From Paenibacillus sp. UNC499MF (lineage in GTDB: Bacteria > Bacillota > Bacilli > Paenibacillales > NBRC-103111): a DNA stretch of 64,000 bases. A program made the translations under genes and the position numbers. This document shows, piece by piece, positions 35,395 through 44,221 of the stretch. Location of the stretch: contig NZ_FNVF01000004.1 in NCBI RefSeq assembly GCF_900107975.1, positions 186,001-250,000 of the forward strand. Direction: 5' to 3'. Position 1 is the stretch's first letter. Each line of letters begins with the position of its first letter. The notes below the pieces were generated by a model, which searched no databases, was not told where the DNA came from, and worked only from the letters and a program-made list of their open reading frames with translations.

Positions 35395-36034
35395 AGATGA
35401 ACCTCCCTAAACAATATCCATTAAAATTTCCCTGTATAGTGTGAAATAAAGCGGCAAATAGGCGCTGACTGGCTGGAAACCCGGAATTTCAGGATTCCGC
35501 AGATGCCGGCAGTTGATTTCAGCGAGTTTTCCCGGAGAGGCTTGCGATAATTTTGTAAGCGCGTTCAAGAATGCTGCATCACGCTCCTTAATAAGACCAT
35601 AACCGGACTTTTAAAGCGGGTGTGTGACTTGTGGACCTCGGCGCGTCATGCCGATGCTTCTAAGCTTCAAGTTAAATGGTTTGACTCGGCAGTATCGAAT
35701 CAGGTCCTTTTCGCATCGCTCCTTCCGACAGACTCATGTACAGCCTTTACATGAAATGTAATCTTTTTCAATGCAGTTTACATTTTATTTTCGTATTTCG
35801 ACAAAAAATTACACCATCCTCTCCATTTCGATATGAACACAGGGTATTCTAAAAATAATTCAGCTCATAAAAGGAATTATCAATTTTGTAAAGGCAGATG
35901 GGGGAATAAACGTCTGTGGTATACGTTTAAAAGTTTGCAAGAGGCAGGGATCGGCGGATAGGGGCCAAACTGAGAACCGTGTGGGGTACAAATAGACCAA
36001 GTTGAGGCGTCCTATGGTATACTATTGTTAAATT
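35395..36034. other. 640-bp intergenic region between divergent genes
   Basis: No gene seen. It holds the promoters of the divergent chemoreceptor and GntR-fusion genes. Notable elements are a perfect inverted repeat TTACAT-GAA-ATGTAA (35747-35761) followed by a third TTTACAT half at 35778-35784, and two direct copies of TGGTATAC (35917-35924 and 36015-36022), the second covering the -10-like TATACT of the fusion gene. Confidence 0.6.
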
Positions 36035-36067
36035 ATGTCTGCCAGTTCTGGAACGAGGAGATTTACC

Positions 36068-37432
36068 ATGAGCAAAAAGCCAGACCGCATTACGTTTCAA
36101 ACCCGGTTCGAAGAGATGGTCGGAACCCTCCGCAAAGAGATTTTATCTTCTATCCGGCCCGCGGGCGATTACCTGCCTTCCGAGCTGGCTTTGGCGGATC
36201 AATATCTGCTGAGCAAAAAGTCCGTCCGCAAGGCGCTGGATATCCTGGTGTCCGAAGGACTGATCGAGAAGGTTCCCCGGGTGGGAAACCGGATTATAAA
36301 GCCGGACGCGGAGCACGCCGTCACCGTCAGGATCGGCTGCTATCCTTCGCTGGACAGCGAAACCGGACTGCAGGAGCTATTACGGCAGTTTCGGCTTCAG
36401 CACCCGCATATTCAGGTGGAGACGGCGGCGCTGCCTTATACGAATTATCCCGATTCGGTGCGGGGCTATTTGAGCAGCGGCTGGCTCGACGTCATGTCCC
36501 TCAATAATTGGAACTTTCTTGAGATGGCGGACCGTGGCGCGCTCGACCTGTTCGAGCCCCGGCCCCCGAATCCGGCTCCGTATTCTTTCCTGCCGGGCGT
36601 GTTCGCCCGCGGCGGAAAGCAGATCGCCCAGCCTATGCTGTTCTCGCCGGTCATTCTCTGCTATAACAAAACGCTGTTCCGGCAGCTTCAGCTTCCTGAG
36701 CCGGACAGCAGCTGGTCCTGGGACCGGCTTTCGGAAGTCTCTCTGCGGATCAGGGAAGAGTCGGGCATTTCCGGCTTCTATGCGCATATCGCGTCGACCA
36801 ACCGGTTTCCGGTGTTCCTGCTGCAGAACGGATTTAAGTTCAAGCGCACGGAAGACGGCTGCCGGTTTGACGATCCGCTGCTGTGGGAGAGTCTCGAGAC
36901 TTTCCGCGACCTGATCCATACCCAAGGTCCGGTTCCCTCTTTCTTGTCCGAGGGGGACGCCGACGCGGAGAAGCTGTTTGCCCAGCAGAAAACGGCCATG
37001 ATCATGACGACCTACTACGGCTTGAAGTATTTAAAGGATCTGCCGTTCGAGTACGATATCGCTCCTCTGCCCTACACGGGCAGGGCCAGGACGCTGCTGC
37101 TTGTGACGGGACTTGCCGTTAACCGGGCGTCCAGACACAAAGAAGCGGCGGGCATGCTGGTCGATTTCCTCTGTTCGGAGAGCGCGCAGTTATTTGTCCG
37201 GCGCAATACGCTCAGCATCCCGGCCTCCAAATCGGCGGCGGAGTGGGAAGGGGCGGAAACGGTGTACAGGCCCTCGCGCTACTATATGTACCGCGAAATT
37301 ATTCCGACGTTCGGCGGCTATGAAGAGCTGAACATCACAATCGAGGAACTGGACAGGCTGCGCAGCGAATTAAAGCTGTTCTGGTCCAATCTGGAGCAGT
37401 CGGGGTCGGTAGTCGAACGTCTTGCCAGATAG
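36068..37432 (+). CDS. GntR-type regulator fused to an ABC solute-binding-protein-like domain
   Basis: A 454-residue protein with no signal peptide. Residues 1-75 are a GntR winged helix (MVGTLRKEILSSIRPAGDYLPSELALADQYLLSKKSVRKALDILVSEGLIEK). From about residue 85 it continues as a type 1 extracellular solute-binding-protein fold (VRIGCYPSLDSETGLQELLRQF, YLSSGWLDVMSLNNWNFLEMADRGAL, FSPVILCYNKTLFRQLQLPEP, KTAMIMTTYYGL). The binding domain is cytoplasmic and would act as the effector pocket, probably for a sugar. ATG at 36068 follows GAGGAG. It has no transporter next to it, so the controlled genes are elsewhere or are limited to itself. Confidence 0.88.
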   Translation: MSKKPDRITFQTRFEEMVGTLRKEILSSIRPAGDYLPSELALADQYLLSKKSVRKALDILVSEGLIEKVPRVGNRIIKPDAEHAVTVRIGCYPSLDSETGLQELLRQFRLQHPHIQVETAALPYTNYPDSVRGYLSSGWLDVMSLNNWNFLEMADRGALDLFEPRPPNPAPYSFLPGVFARGGKQIAQPMLFSPVILCYNKTLFRQLQLPEPDSSWSWDRLSEVSLRIREESGISGFYAHIASTNRFPVFLLQNGFKFKRTEDGCRFDDPLLWESLETFRDLIHTQGPVPSFLSEGDADAEKLFAQQKTAMIMTTYYGLKYLKDLPFEYDIAPLPYTGRARTLLLVTGLAVNRASRHKEAAGMLVDFLCSESAQLFVRRNTLSIPASKSAAEWEGAETVYRPSRYYMYREIIPTFGGYEELNITIEELDRLRSELKLFWSNLEQSGSVVERLAR

Positions 37433-38309
37433 TCGGGGCGATTCCGTTCGGATGCCGGCAAACCGGGTTTTTCGCCTCCTGCCAGGTTTGAAAGCTGCAG
37501 CAGGATGAAATTGCCGCACCGCTCATTACAAGATCCGGAAACCGCTTATTCGGGCACGGTTGGGTATTTCGTTCCCTTTGCCCGCAAGAACGGTTTCTTT
37601 TTTTGCATAACGGTCCGGCCGATCTTCTCCGGCAGGAAAATCCGCATGACGGTACTTGAACCGAAACATGTCACCAAAACGGCAGGTCGGCTTGCCCGGC
37701 GCCAAAGAAACGCGGATCGGCAAGCCGAGCGGTTCGGAGCAAAGACGTCTTGGTTTCGGACGCTGTCTGGCCCCCGACCCGGATCTGTTCATCTTCGAGT
37801 ACCCGGTTTGGAGCGAAAAAGGTAGGGAGCGAGCCGGAGGAGATCGGCCATCTCTCGCAGAGCCCGCAGGAGCCCGTCAGTGCCGACGAAGCGGGCAGTT
37901 TGGACGAGAATGGCCAACTGGCTTCTCCGCGTCTTAGGAGGCCCCTGCAGCGTCTCTGACGGCGGGCTCAAGCTCCCGGGGGGCGGCGAAAGCGAAGCCA
38001 TGCCGGACGGCAGAGGCTCTTCCTTCGCCGCGGAGGTATCGGCCGAGGGCGGAGTGCCCGCTGCGGAGGCTGCCCGGCCCCGGCTCTGGCGTCCTCCGCT
38101 GGCGCTGCCCGCACTGCCGGGCATGCTCCGGCCGCAGAGACTTCCGGCGCCGCCGGGAACGCGCTCGCCGGAGCGGACGCCGATGACCAAAGCTTTCCGA
38201 AAAAAGAGAGCGCTTGGGCCGCAGAATCTATCGCCCTCAGCCTGATCGTTACGGACGCAAGCGTTTCGATGAGTAAAACATACACAACCAAGGAGGAAAG
38301 GAATTACGA
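37433..38309. other. 877-bp region without a convincing gene
   Basis: The section from about 37840 is very GC-rich and has overlapping open frames on both strands, but these encode low-complexity Pro/Gly/Ala/Arg sequence without ribosome binding sites or family resemblance. A 10-bp inverted repeat (TCGGCTTGCC at 37687-37696 with GGCAAGCCGA at 37719-37728) lies in it without a T run. It may be decayed coding sequence. Confidence 0.5.
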
Positions 38310-38393
38310 ATGAACAAAATGCTGAAGAACATGCTGACGACGGTGGTTATATTCGCGGTAACGGCGGGAGTGGTTTGGCTGTTGAAGCAGTAG
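38310..38393 (+). CDS. 27-residue small membrane protein
   Basis: ATG at 38310 follows a strong AAGGAGGAAAGG. The 27 codons encode MNKMLKNMLTTVVIFAVTAG and end in VVWLLKQ: a short basic N-terminus, one hydrophobic helix of about 16 residues and a lysine near the end. This is the form of many real Bacillales single-span small proteins. No known family is recognised; the strong ribosome binding site and compact design are the grounds for calling it. It lies alone ahead of the gdhA terminator. Confidence 0.6.
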   Translation: MNKMLKNMLTTVVIFAVTAGVVWLLKQ

Positions 38394-38475
38394 CAGTAGC
38401 TTCCCCCTTCCATACCGGTTTGGGTCCGCCAGGCAGCCGATACGGCGGAATTCGTTATTTTCGAGTTATGTGATC

Positions 38476-38518
38476 AAAAAAAGCCTCAACCGGCCTTAAA
38501 AAAGGCGGTGAGGCTTTT
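38476..38518. terminator. Bidirectional terminator between the small ORF and gdhA
   Basis: AAAAGCCTCA...GGCCTT pairs with AAGGC...TGAGGCTTTT, flanked by A and T runs on the two sides. It serves gdhA on the minus strand and may also serve the small ORF. Confidence 0.85.
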
Positions 38519-38554
38519 CGTGTATACGTCCGGGATGTCCGGGCACAAGTAAAA

Positions 38555-39937
<1,383 letters not shown>

Positions 39938-40096
39938 TCACTTCACCAACCTTGTTAGGTTTAATTTTCTAATACTATTACATGTTTTTAATGGGAGAGC
40001 AACCATATTTCCATAAAAAATGCTTTATAGGGCGATAAAAAAGGTCGATGGCAAAATCCGAATTTTAATTGACCGATGGATGATTAATGTACGATT

Positions 40097-41767
40097 TTAG
40101 CTTCCGATATGCTCTGGCGAGGGCTGCGGAAGGGCTAAAACAGGGGCCGGATCCTGCGCGGACCGAGCTTTCGGGGCCTGTTCTTTTTGGACAAGCGAAC
40201 GTCCTTTTCCGGTCAATGCCTTACCGGTTGAAGCAAGCAGCATGACGATGCCGAGCACCAGCAAAAATGTGAACAAATTTTGATAAGCGCCGAGAAGCGC
40301 CGTTTTTTTCACCTCTAGGAGAAGCATGGAAGCCGCCGTTTTTTTTGCTTCCGCGGCGGAAAGACCTCCGGCCGTGAGATGGCCCGCCAGCTCCGATATA
40401 TTGGCGTTCAGGGCCGGATTTGTCACGCTCATCTGGCTGCGGAGCGTTTCGTAGTGGACGGCGCTGTGACGGTACAGAAACCGGCCTACGAACGGAGCGG
40501 CTAGGGCGCCCGCCAGATTGCGCATAAAGTGCAGGGATACCGAGCGCAGAGCCGCGTGGTGAAGGTTGCCCGCCATGGCCGTACCGAGCGCGCCTGAAAT
40601 CAGCGTCATGGAGATACCGCCGCCCAGACAAGCGATCTGCATGTACATCGTAGACAAGGGAACTTCAGCGTCCAGATGCAGCCATTGAAGACTGACCGCG
40701 ATGACCGCGAGCGAGCCGATGAAACCGAGAATCCCCGGTCCCAGGCGATCATACAAAACCGTGCAGAGCAGGGCGGAAACCATGATGCCTATGAAAAGCC
40801 AGAGATAAAAGTACGTGAGGTTTATAAAAGGAATCTCCCGCACGCTTCGCAGCACTCCGTTGGTGCCGGCCAGAACGATAATCAGTGAGATGTGGCTGGC
40901 TATGCTCATCACAGTGCCGAATACGGGCTTGGAGAACAGAAGTGCCCTCCACGGCAGCAGCGGGTTCTCCTTTCCGTAATCAAGCGTCAGGAAGAGGATG
41001 AGCAGCAGCAGACAGATGATAAAGAACGGCCAGACATAGAGCGAGCCCGGTCCTTTTTCCTGCAAATAGTAGAGCGGAACCGCCAGCACCGACATGAAGA
41101 GCGTCAGCACGGCGATGCCGCTTTTGTCCGGCGCGGGCTTCGGGGCCAGCGATGATGGCTCTGCCGGAAGAGCGGTAGGACCGATCAGCAGGCACAGGAT
41201 GGACGTTAAGGCGCTTAAGGCAAACAGCCAGCGCCACGTGTCCGACGTCAGGGACATGGAACCGAGCAGCGCTCCGACGGCGGACGAACCGAACAAGCCT
41301 CCGATGGCGAGCAGCAGGAACCGGTTGCGCACCCGGTTAGGGAAGGAGCGGAGGCTTACGGGCAGAATCGTAAGGAACAGCGAACCTGAGCCGAGGCCCT
41401 GCAAAACTCTTCCCAGCAGAAGAAGCCCCATGTTGGGGGACAGCAGGTTGAGCAGCGACCCCAGAAGAAATACGAGCATAAATGCGGAATAGCTTCTGCG
41501 GATGCCGTAGCGCCTGGTGACCGCAGGTCCGATCGGGACGCATAGGGCGAAGGCCAGGTTGGATACGATGGAGAGCAGCAGCAGGCCCTTAGAGCTTGCG
41601 GTCAGCGTGCTTTGGATCAAGGTCTGATTGAGGATGAACGAGACGTTCAGAAAATATTGGGGACCGATCGTCAAAATCGTCAGGACGGAAATAATCAGAT
41701 AGGATGGAATCTTTCTGATTCCTCTACCTGCGGCGGAGCCGGTCCCGGGTACAGTGAACTGGGTCAT
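40097..41767 (-). CDS. MFS exporter, 14-TM (DHA2-like)
   Basis: A 556-residue transporter with about 14 hydrophobic segments, the layout of the DHA2 (EmrB/QacA) group. Conserved parts are LCVPIGPAVTRRYGIRRSYSAFMLVF between helices 2 and 3 and LLLLGRVLQGLGSGSLFLTILPVSL in helices 4-5. The long loop before the final helix (residues about 440-500) is typical of 14-TM members. It is divergent from a MarR regulator with palindromic repeats over its -10 region, so it is probably an inducible efflux pump for toxic compounds. GGGAGG precedes the ATG. The Pro/Gln-rich C-terminus is likely unstructured. Confidence 0.85.
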   Translation of the reverse strand: MTQFTVPGTGSAAGRGIRKIPSYLIISVLTILTIGPQYFLNVSFILNQTLIQSTLTASSKGLLLLSIVSNLAFALCVPIGPAVTRRYGIRRSYSAFMLVFLLGSLLNLLSPNMGLLLLGRVLQGLGSGSLFLTILPVSLRSFPNRVRNRFLLLAIGGLFGSSAVGALLGSMSLTSDTWRWLFALSALTSILCLLIGPTALPAEPSSLAPKPAPDKSGIAVLTLFMSVLAVPLYYLQEKGPGSLYVWPFFIICLLLLILFLTLDYGKENPLLPWRALLFSKPVFGTVMSIASHISLIIVLAGTNGVLRSVREIPFINLTYFYLWLFIGIMVSALLCTVLYDRLGPGILGFIGSLAVIAVSLQWLHLDAEVPLSTMYMQIACLGGGISMTLISGALGTAMAGNLHHAALRSVSLHFMRNLAGALAAPFVGRFLYRHSAVHYETLRSQMSVTNPALNANISELAGHLTAGGLSAAEAKKTAASMLLLEVKKTALLGAYQNLFTFLLVLGIVMLLASTGKALTGKGRSLVQKEQAPKARSAQDPAPVLALPQPSPEHIGS

Positions 41768-41805
41768 AGAAAAAGCCTCCCGGAAGCATAATATTAGCGA
41801 GTTTC

Positions 41806-41838
41806 ATTATACAAGTTGTATGATACAAATTGCAGTAT
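41806..41838 (-). promoter_or_regulatory. MarR-type operator over the MFS promoter
   Basis: ATACAA-G-TTGTAT (41809-41821) is a perfect dyad overlapping a minus-strand TATAAT (complement of 41806-41811). A second dyad with ATAC/GTAT arms (41823-41838) lies directly beside it, and a looser copy, ATACA-N9-TGTAT, lies at 41942-41960 close to the MarR start. They fit repression of both genes by the MarR protein encoded at 42011. Confidence 0.65.
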
Positions 41839-42010
41839 ACACCAAAATGCGGATAAATCAACCGGGAATAACCGGATTTCCTTCCGTGAAGGGCCCGTTA
41901 AGAGGGTCTCGCCTGATTTTATATGTAACCGAGATTGCATAATACAAGCGTCCGAATGTATCCTAAAAGTAATCAATTGAGAGCCTGCGGAAGCGCGGGA
42001 AGGAGCCGAT

Positions 42011-42439
42011 ATGAAGGATATTTTGGAGAAGATCGAATACGAAATCGCCCTGCTCGTACGCCTCACGACGGCCATCAGCCCCAAGCTCGGCGAGCTGGAC
42101 CGTTCCGGCTATATCCTGCTGAGCAAACTCGAGGAGAGCGAGCCCGTGGCCATCAACGCGATCGCCGACGAACTCCGGCTCAACGTATCAACGGCGAGCA
42201 GACAGATCGCGGCACTCGAAGCGAAGCAGTTTATCAGACGCTCTCCCGACCAGAAAAATGGCCGGACAAGCCTGATTGAAATTACTCCCCGCGGCAGAGA
42301 AGTGTTCAGAAATGTCCGCAAAGCGCGCATCGGGGCCTATTCGGAGATTTTGGGAAGCTGGCCTGAAGCGGAGCTTTCCCGGCTGGAAGAAACCTTGGAG
42401 AAGCTCAACCATTCTCTCGCCGATTGGGAGAAAAAGTGA
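42011..42439 (+). CDS. MarR-family transcriptional regulator
   Basis: A 142-residue MarR protein: LDRSGYILLSKLEESEPVAINAIADELRLNVSTASRQIAALEAKQFIRR forms the DNA-binding helices, and SPDQKNGRTSLIEITPRG is the wing. GAAGGAG precedes the ATG. It is divergent from the 14-TM exporter and probably represses it until an inducing compound binds. The intergenic region of 243 bp contains ATACAA/TTGTAT dyads, the likely targets. Confidence 0.9.
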   Translation: MKDILEKIEYEIALLVRLTTAISPKLGELDRSGYILLSKLEESEPVAINAIADELRLNVSTASRQIAALEAKQFIRRSPDQKNGRTSLIEITPRGREVFRNVRKARIGAYSEILGSWPEAELSRLEETLEKLNHSLADWEKK

Positions 42440-42482
42440 TTTAAAAGCCCTTCCTATCCGCCAAACCTGCTATAATTGAACC

Positions 42483-42603
42483 GGAAGAAACCGCCAACCG
42501 CGGGCGAGCGGAGAAGCCGGTAACCGAATAGATCCGATAAGTCCCTTCTTAGACAGGATGTTGACCGGAAGGTTGCATGCGTGCCGTCAGAAGGGATTTT
42601 TTT
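42483..42603 (+). ncRNA. Candidate small RNA or leader ending in a strong terminator
   Basis: An extended -10 sequence TGCTATAAT (42468-42476) stands about 7 bp before a GC-rich stretch that can fold (CCGC-GGGCGA-GCGG at 42500-42513), and TCCCTTCT (42542-42549) pairs with AGAAGGGA (42589-42596) before seven T. The transcript would be about 120 nt. No known riboswitch or sRNA family is recognised. About 100 bp with other promoter elements separate it from the deacetylase gene, so it need not be a leader of that gene. No clear -35 was found. Confidence 0.4.
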
Positions 42604-42621
42604 GTGCTGCATTCATCGGAT

Positions 42622-42659
42622 TTGAACCCGGATTGAACCCGGAACCGTCCGCTTACGAC
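42622..42659 (+). promoter_or_regulatory. Tandem 11-bp repeat forming ECF-type promoter elements
   Basis: TTGAACCCGGA occurs twice head to tail (42622-42632, 42633-42643). Each copy holds TGAACC, a typical ECF -35 element: the first is followed after 17 bp by CGTC (42646-42649) and the second after 16 bp by CGAC (42656-42659), both ECF-like -10 cores. The same -35 occurs before the sigma factor gene at 43593. Confidence 0.55.
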
Positions 42660-42705
42660 TATAGTATAGCGCGCTTATTACGGAGTATGAGAGGTTAGCA
42701 TAGGA

Positions 42706-43584
42706 ATGAAAAACATAGTTTTGGCGGCCTGCGGCATTTTTTTCGGGATTCTTCTGATTTATATGGTCGGATGGGACAGGAGTGGACGGGAGAATGCGGC
42801 AGGGCCGGTCTATTACGAGAATAAAGCCATCGTTCTGCTGTACCATGATATCCGGAAGACGGCCGGCAGCCGCAGGGATCTTGCTTCAACCGTGACTCCC
42901 GGGCGGTTTGAGGAGCACTTGAAGATGCTGAAGGACCGGGGATTTCATATCGTTCCGATGGAACAGTTTGTACAGTTTATGCGGGAAGGCGGGAAACTGC
43001 CGTCCAATGCCGTTGTTTTGACCTTCGACGACGGGTACGAAACCTTTTATACCGAAGCCCTGCCGATTTTGAAAAAACACGGCGTGACGGCTTCCAATTT
43101 TATCGTGGGCATTTCCTCGGACCTGTTCAATCCGGACGCCGAGCCCCATTTGAACTGGAATCAGATCCGCGAGCTGAGGGATGCGGGCATGGGCATTTAT
43201 AACCACACCTACAACCTGCACCGGCAAATATCCGAAGGAAGCACGGAGACGCTGACCCCGGCGCTAATCTCCCGGATGTTCCTGGAGCAGAAGAAGCGGA
43301 GCGAGATCGACGGAGAGTACCGGAAACGAATCCGCAGCGACATCGCTTTTCTGGAAAAGAGACTGGATGAAGAAACGGGCAGCCACCGCCGCCTGCTGGC
43401 TTTTCCGTATGGGGCTTATACGGACGCTGTCGCGGTAGAAGGCCGGCGGGCGGGAATCGAGCTCTTTTTTTCGATTGAAGACGGGATTAACCGGCCGGGG
43501 AGCGAGATTGTCCGCCGAATAAACGCCGGAGAGCCTTATATCACCGCCGACATCTTGTGGAGTATGCTCAAAAAGGTTTTTTAA
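42706..43584 (+). CDS. Membrane-anchored polysaccharide deacetylase (CE4)
   Basis: A 292-residue protein with an N-terminal membrane anchor (IVLAACGIFFGILLIYMVGW) and an extracellular NodB-type domain. Motif 1 is VVLTFDDGY with the catalytic and metal-binding Asp pair, motif 2 is YNHTYNLH with the two metal-binding His, and the later LLAFPYGAY motif is also present. The sequence at residues 41-48 is AIVLLYHDI, as in PgaB/IcaB-like and other secreted CE4 enzymes. It probably removes acetyl groups from peptidoglycan or an exopolysaccharide. It lies 67 bp before the ECF sigma gene and has ECF-like elements upstream, so envelope-stress control is likely. Confidence 0.9.
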   Translation: MKNIVLAACGIFFGILLIYMVGWDRSGRENAAGPVYYENKAIVLLYHDIRKTAGSRRDLASTVTPGRFEEHLKMLKDRGFHIVPMEQFVQFMREGGKLPSNAVVLTFDDGYETFYTEALPILKKHGVTASNFIVGISSDLFNPDAEPHLNWNQIRELRDAGMGIYNHTYNLHRQISEGSTETLTPALISRMFLEQKKRSEIDGEYRKRIRSDIAFLEKRLDEETGSHRRLLAFPYGAYTDAVAVEGRRAGIELFFSIEDGINRPGSEIVRRINAGEPYITADILWSMLKKVF

Positions 43585-43592
43585 CTTTTTTT

Positions 43593-43618
43593 TGAACCGA
43601 TGCCGGACTTCTTACGCC
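43593..43618 (+). promoter_or_regulatory. ECF-type promoter of the sigma factor gene
   Basis: TGAACC (43593-43598), 16 bp, CGCC (43615-43618), 34 bp before the sigma start. The -35 is identical to those upstream of the deacetylase, consistent with autoregulation; the -10 core differs by one base from CGTC. Confidence 0.5.
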
Positions 43619-43651
43619 AATAGATAGAGAGAGTGTAGAAGGAGGGTCAGT

Positions 43652-44221
43652 ATGGAACTGGAAACCGAGCAGCAGCAGCTGGAAGCTATCCGGCGGGGAG
43701 ACAAGGATGCATTCCGTGCCCTGGTCAATCCCCTGATCGCGAAGTCATACCGGTCCGCTTTAGCCATTCTGGGCTCTAGACAGCTGGCGGAAGAGGCCGT
43801 ACAAAATACATTGATAGAGGCGTACTCGACGATTATGAGCGGCAGGGAAATCAGGCGGTTCCCGGGATGGTTCAGCCGGGTGGTAGCCAACCGTTCGATT
43901 GATGTAGCCCGGAAAGAACAACCTTACAAGCACAGCCTGGACATTGAAGACCAGATCATCCGGGATCCCGGCTCATCCCCTCTGGAAGACTTGCTCCGCA
44001 AGGAAAATTCGCAGCGTGTGATCGAAGCGGTTCTGGCTTTAAAGCTCCAGCAGCGGATGGTCGTCGTGCTGTATTATTTTCAGGAGCTGAGTATCGAAGA
44101 GATCGCCGAAATGCTGGGATTGAAGGCCGGAACGGTGAAATCCAGGCTTTATCATGCCCGGTTGAAACTCAGCCGGGATCTCCATCTTACGAGACCGCAA
44201 ACAAAGGAGATAATGATATGA
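43652..44221 (+). CDS. ECF RNA polymerase sigma factor
   Basis: A 189-residue ECF sigma factor. Region 2 runs from residue 18 (KDAFRALVNPLIAKSYRSALAILGSRQLAEEAVQNTLIEAYSTI) with the region 2.3/2.4 part FPGWFSRVVANRSIDVARK. Region 4 is LQQRMVVVLYYFQELSIEEIAEMLGLKAGTVKSRLYHARLKLSRDL, a clear helix-turn-helix. AGGAGGG precedes the start, and the stop overlaps the start of the downstream gene (ATGA), the common organisation for a sigma/anti-sigma pair. The neighbouring deacetylase suggests an envelope regulon. Confidence 0.95.
   Translation: MELETEQQQLEAIRRGDKDAFRALVNPLIAKSYRSALAILGSRQLAEEAVQNTLIEAYSTIMSGREIRRFPGWFSRVVANRSIDVARKEQPYKHSLDIEDQIIRDPGSSPLEDLLRKENSQRVIEAVLALKLQQRMVVVLYYFQELSIEEIAEMLGLKAGTVKSRLYHARLKLSRDLHLTRPQTKEIMI

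Noticed and set aside
37880-38245. Open frames on both strands in the GC-rich gap
   Set aside because: No ribosome binding site, low-complexity content and no family resemblance; treated as non-coding.
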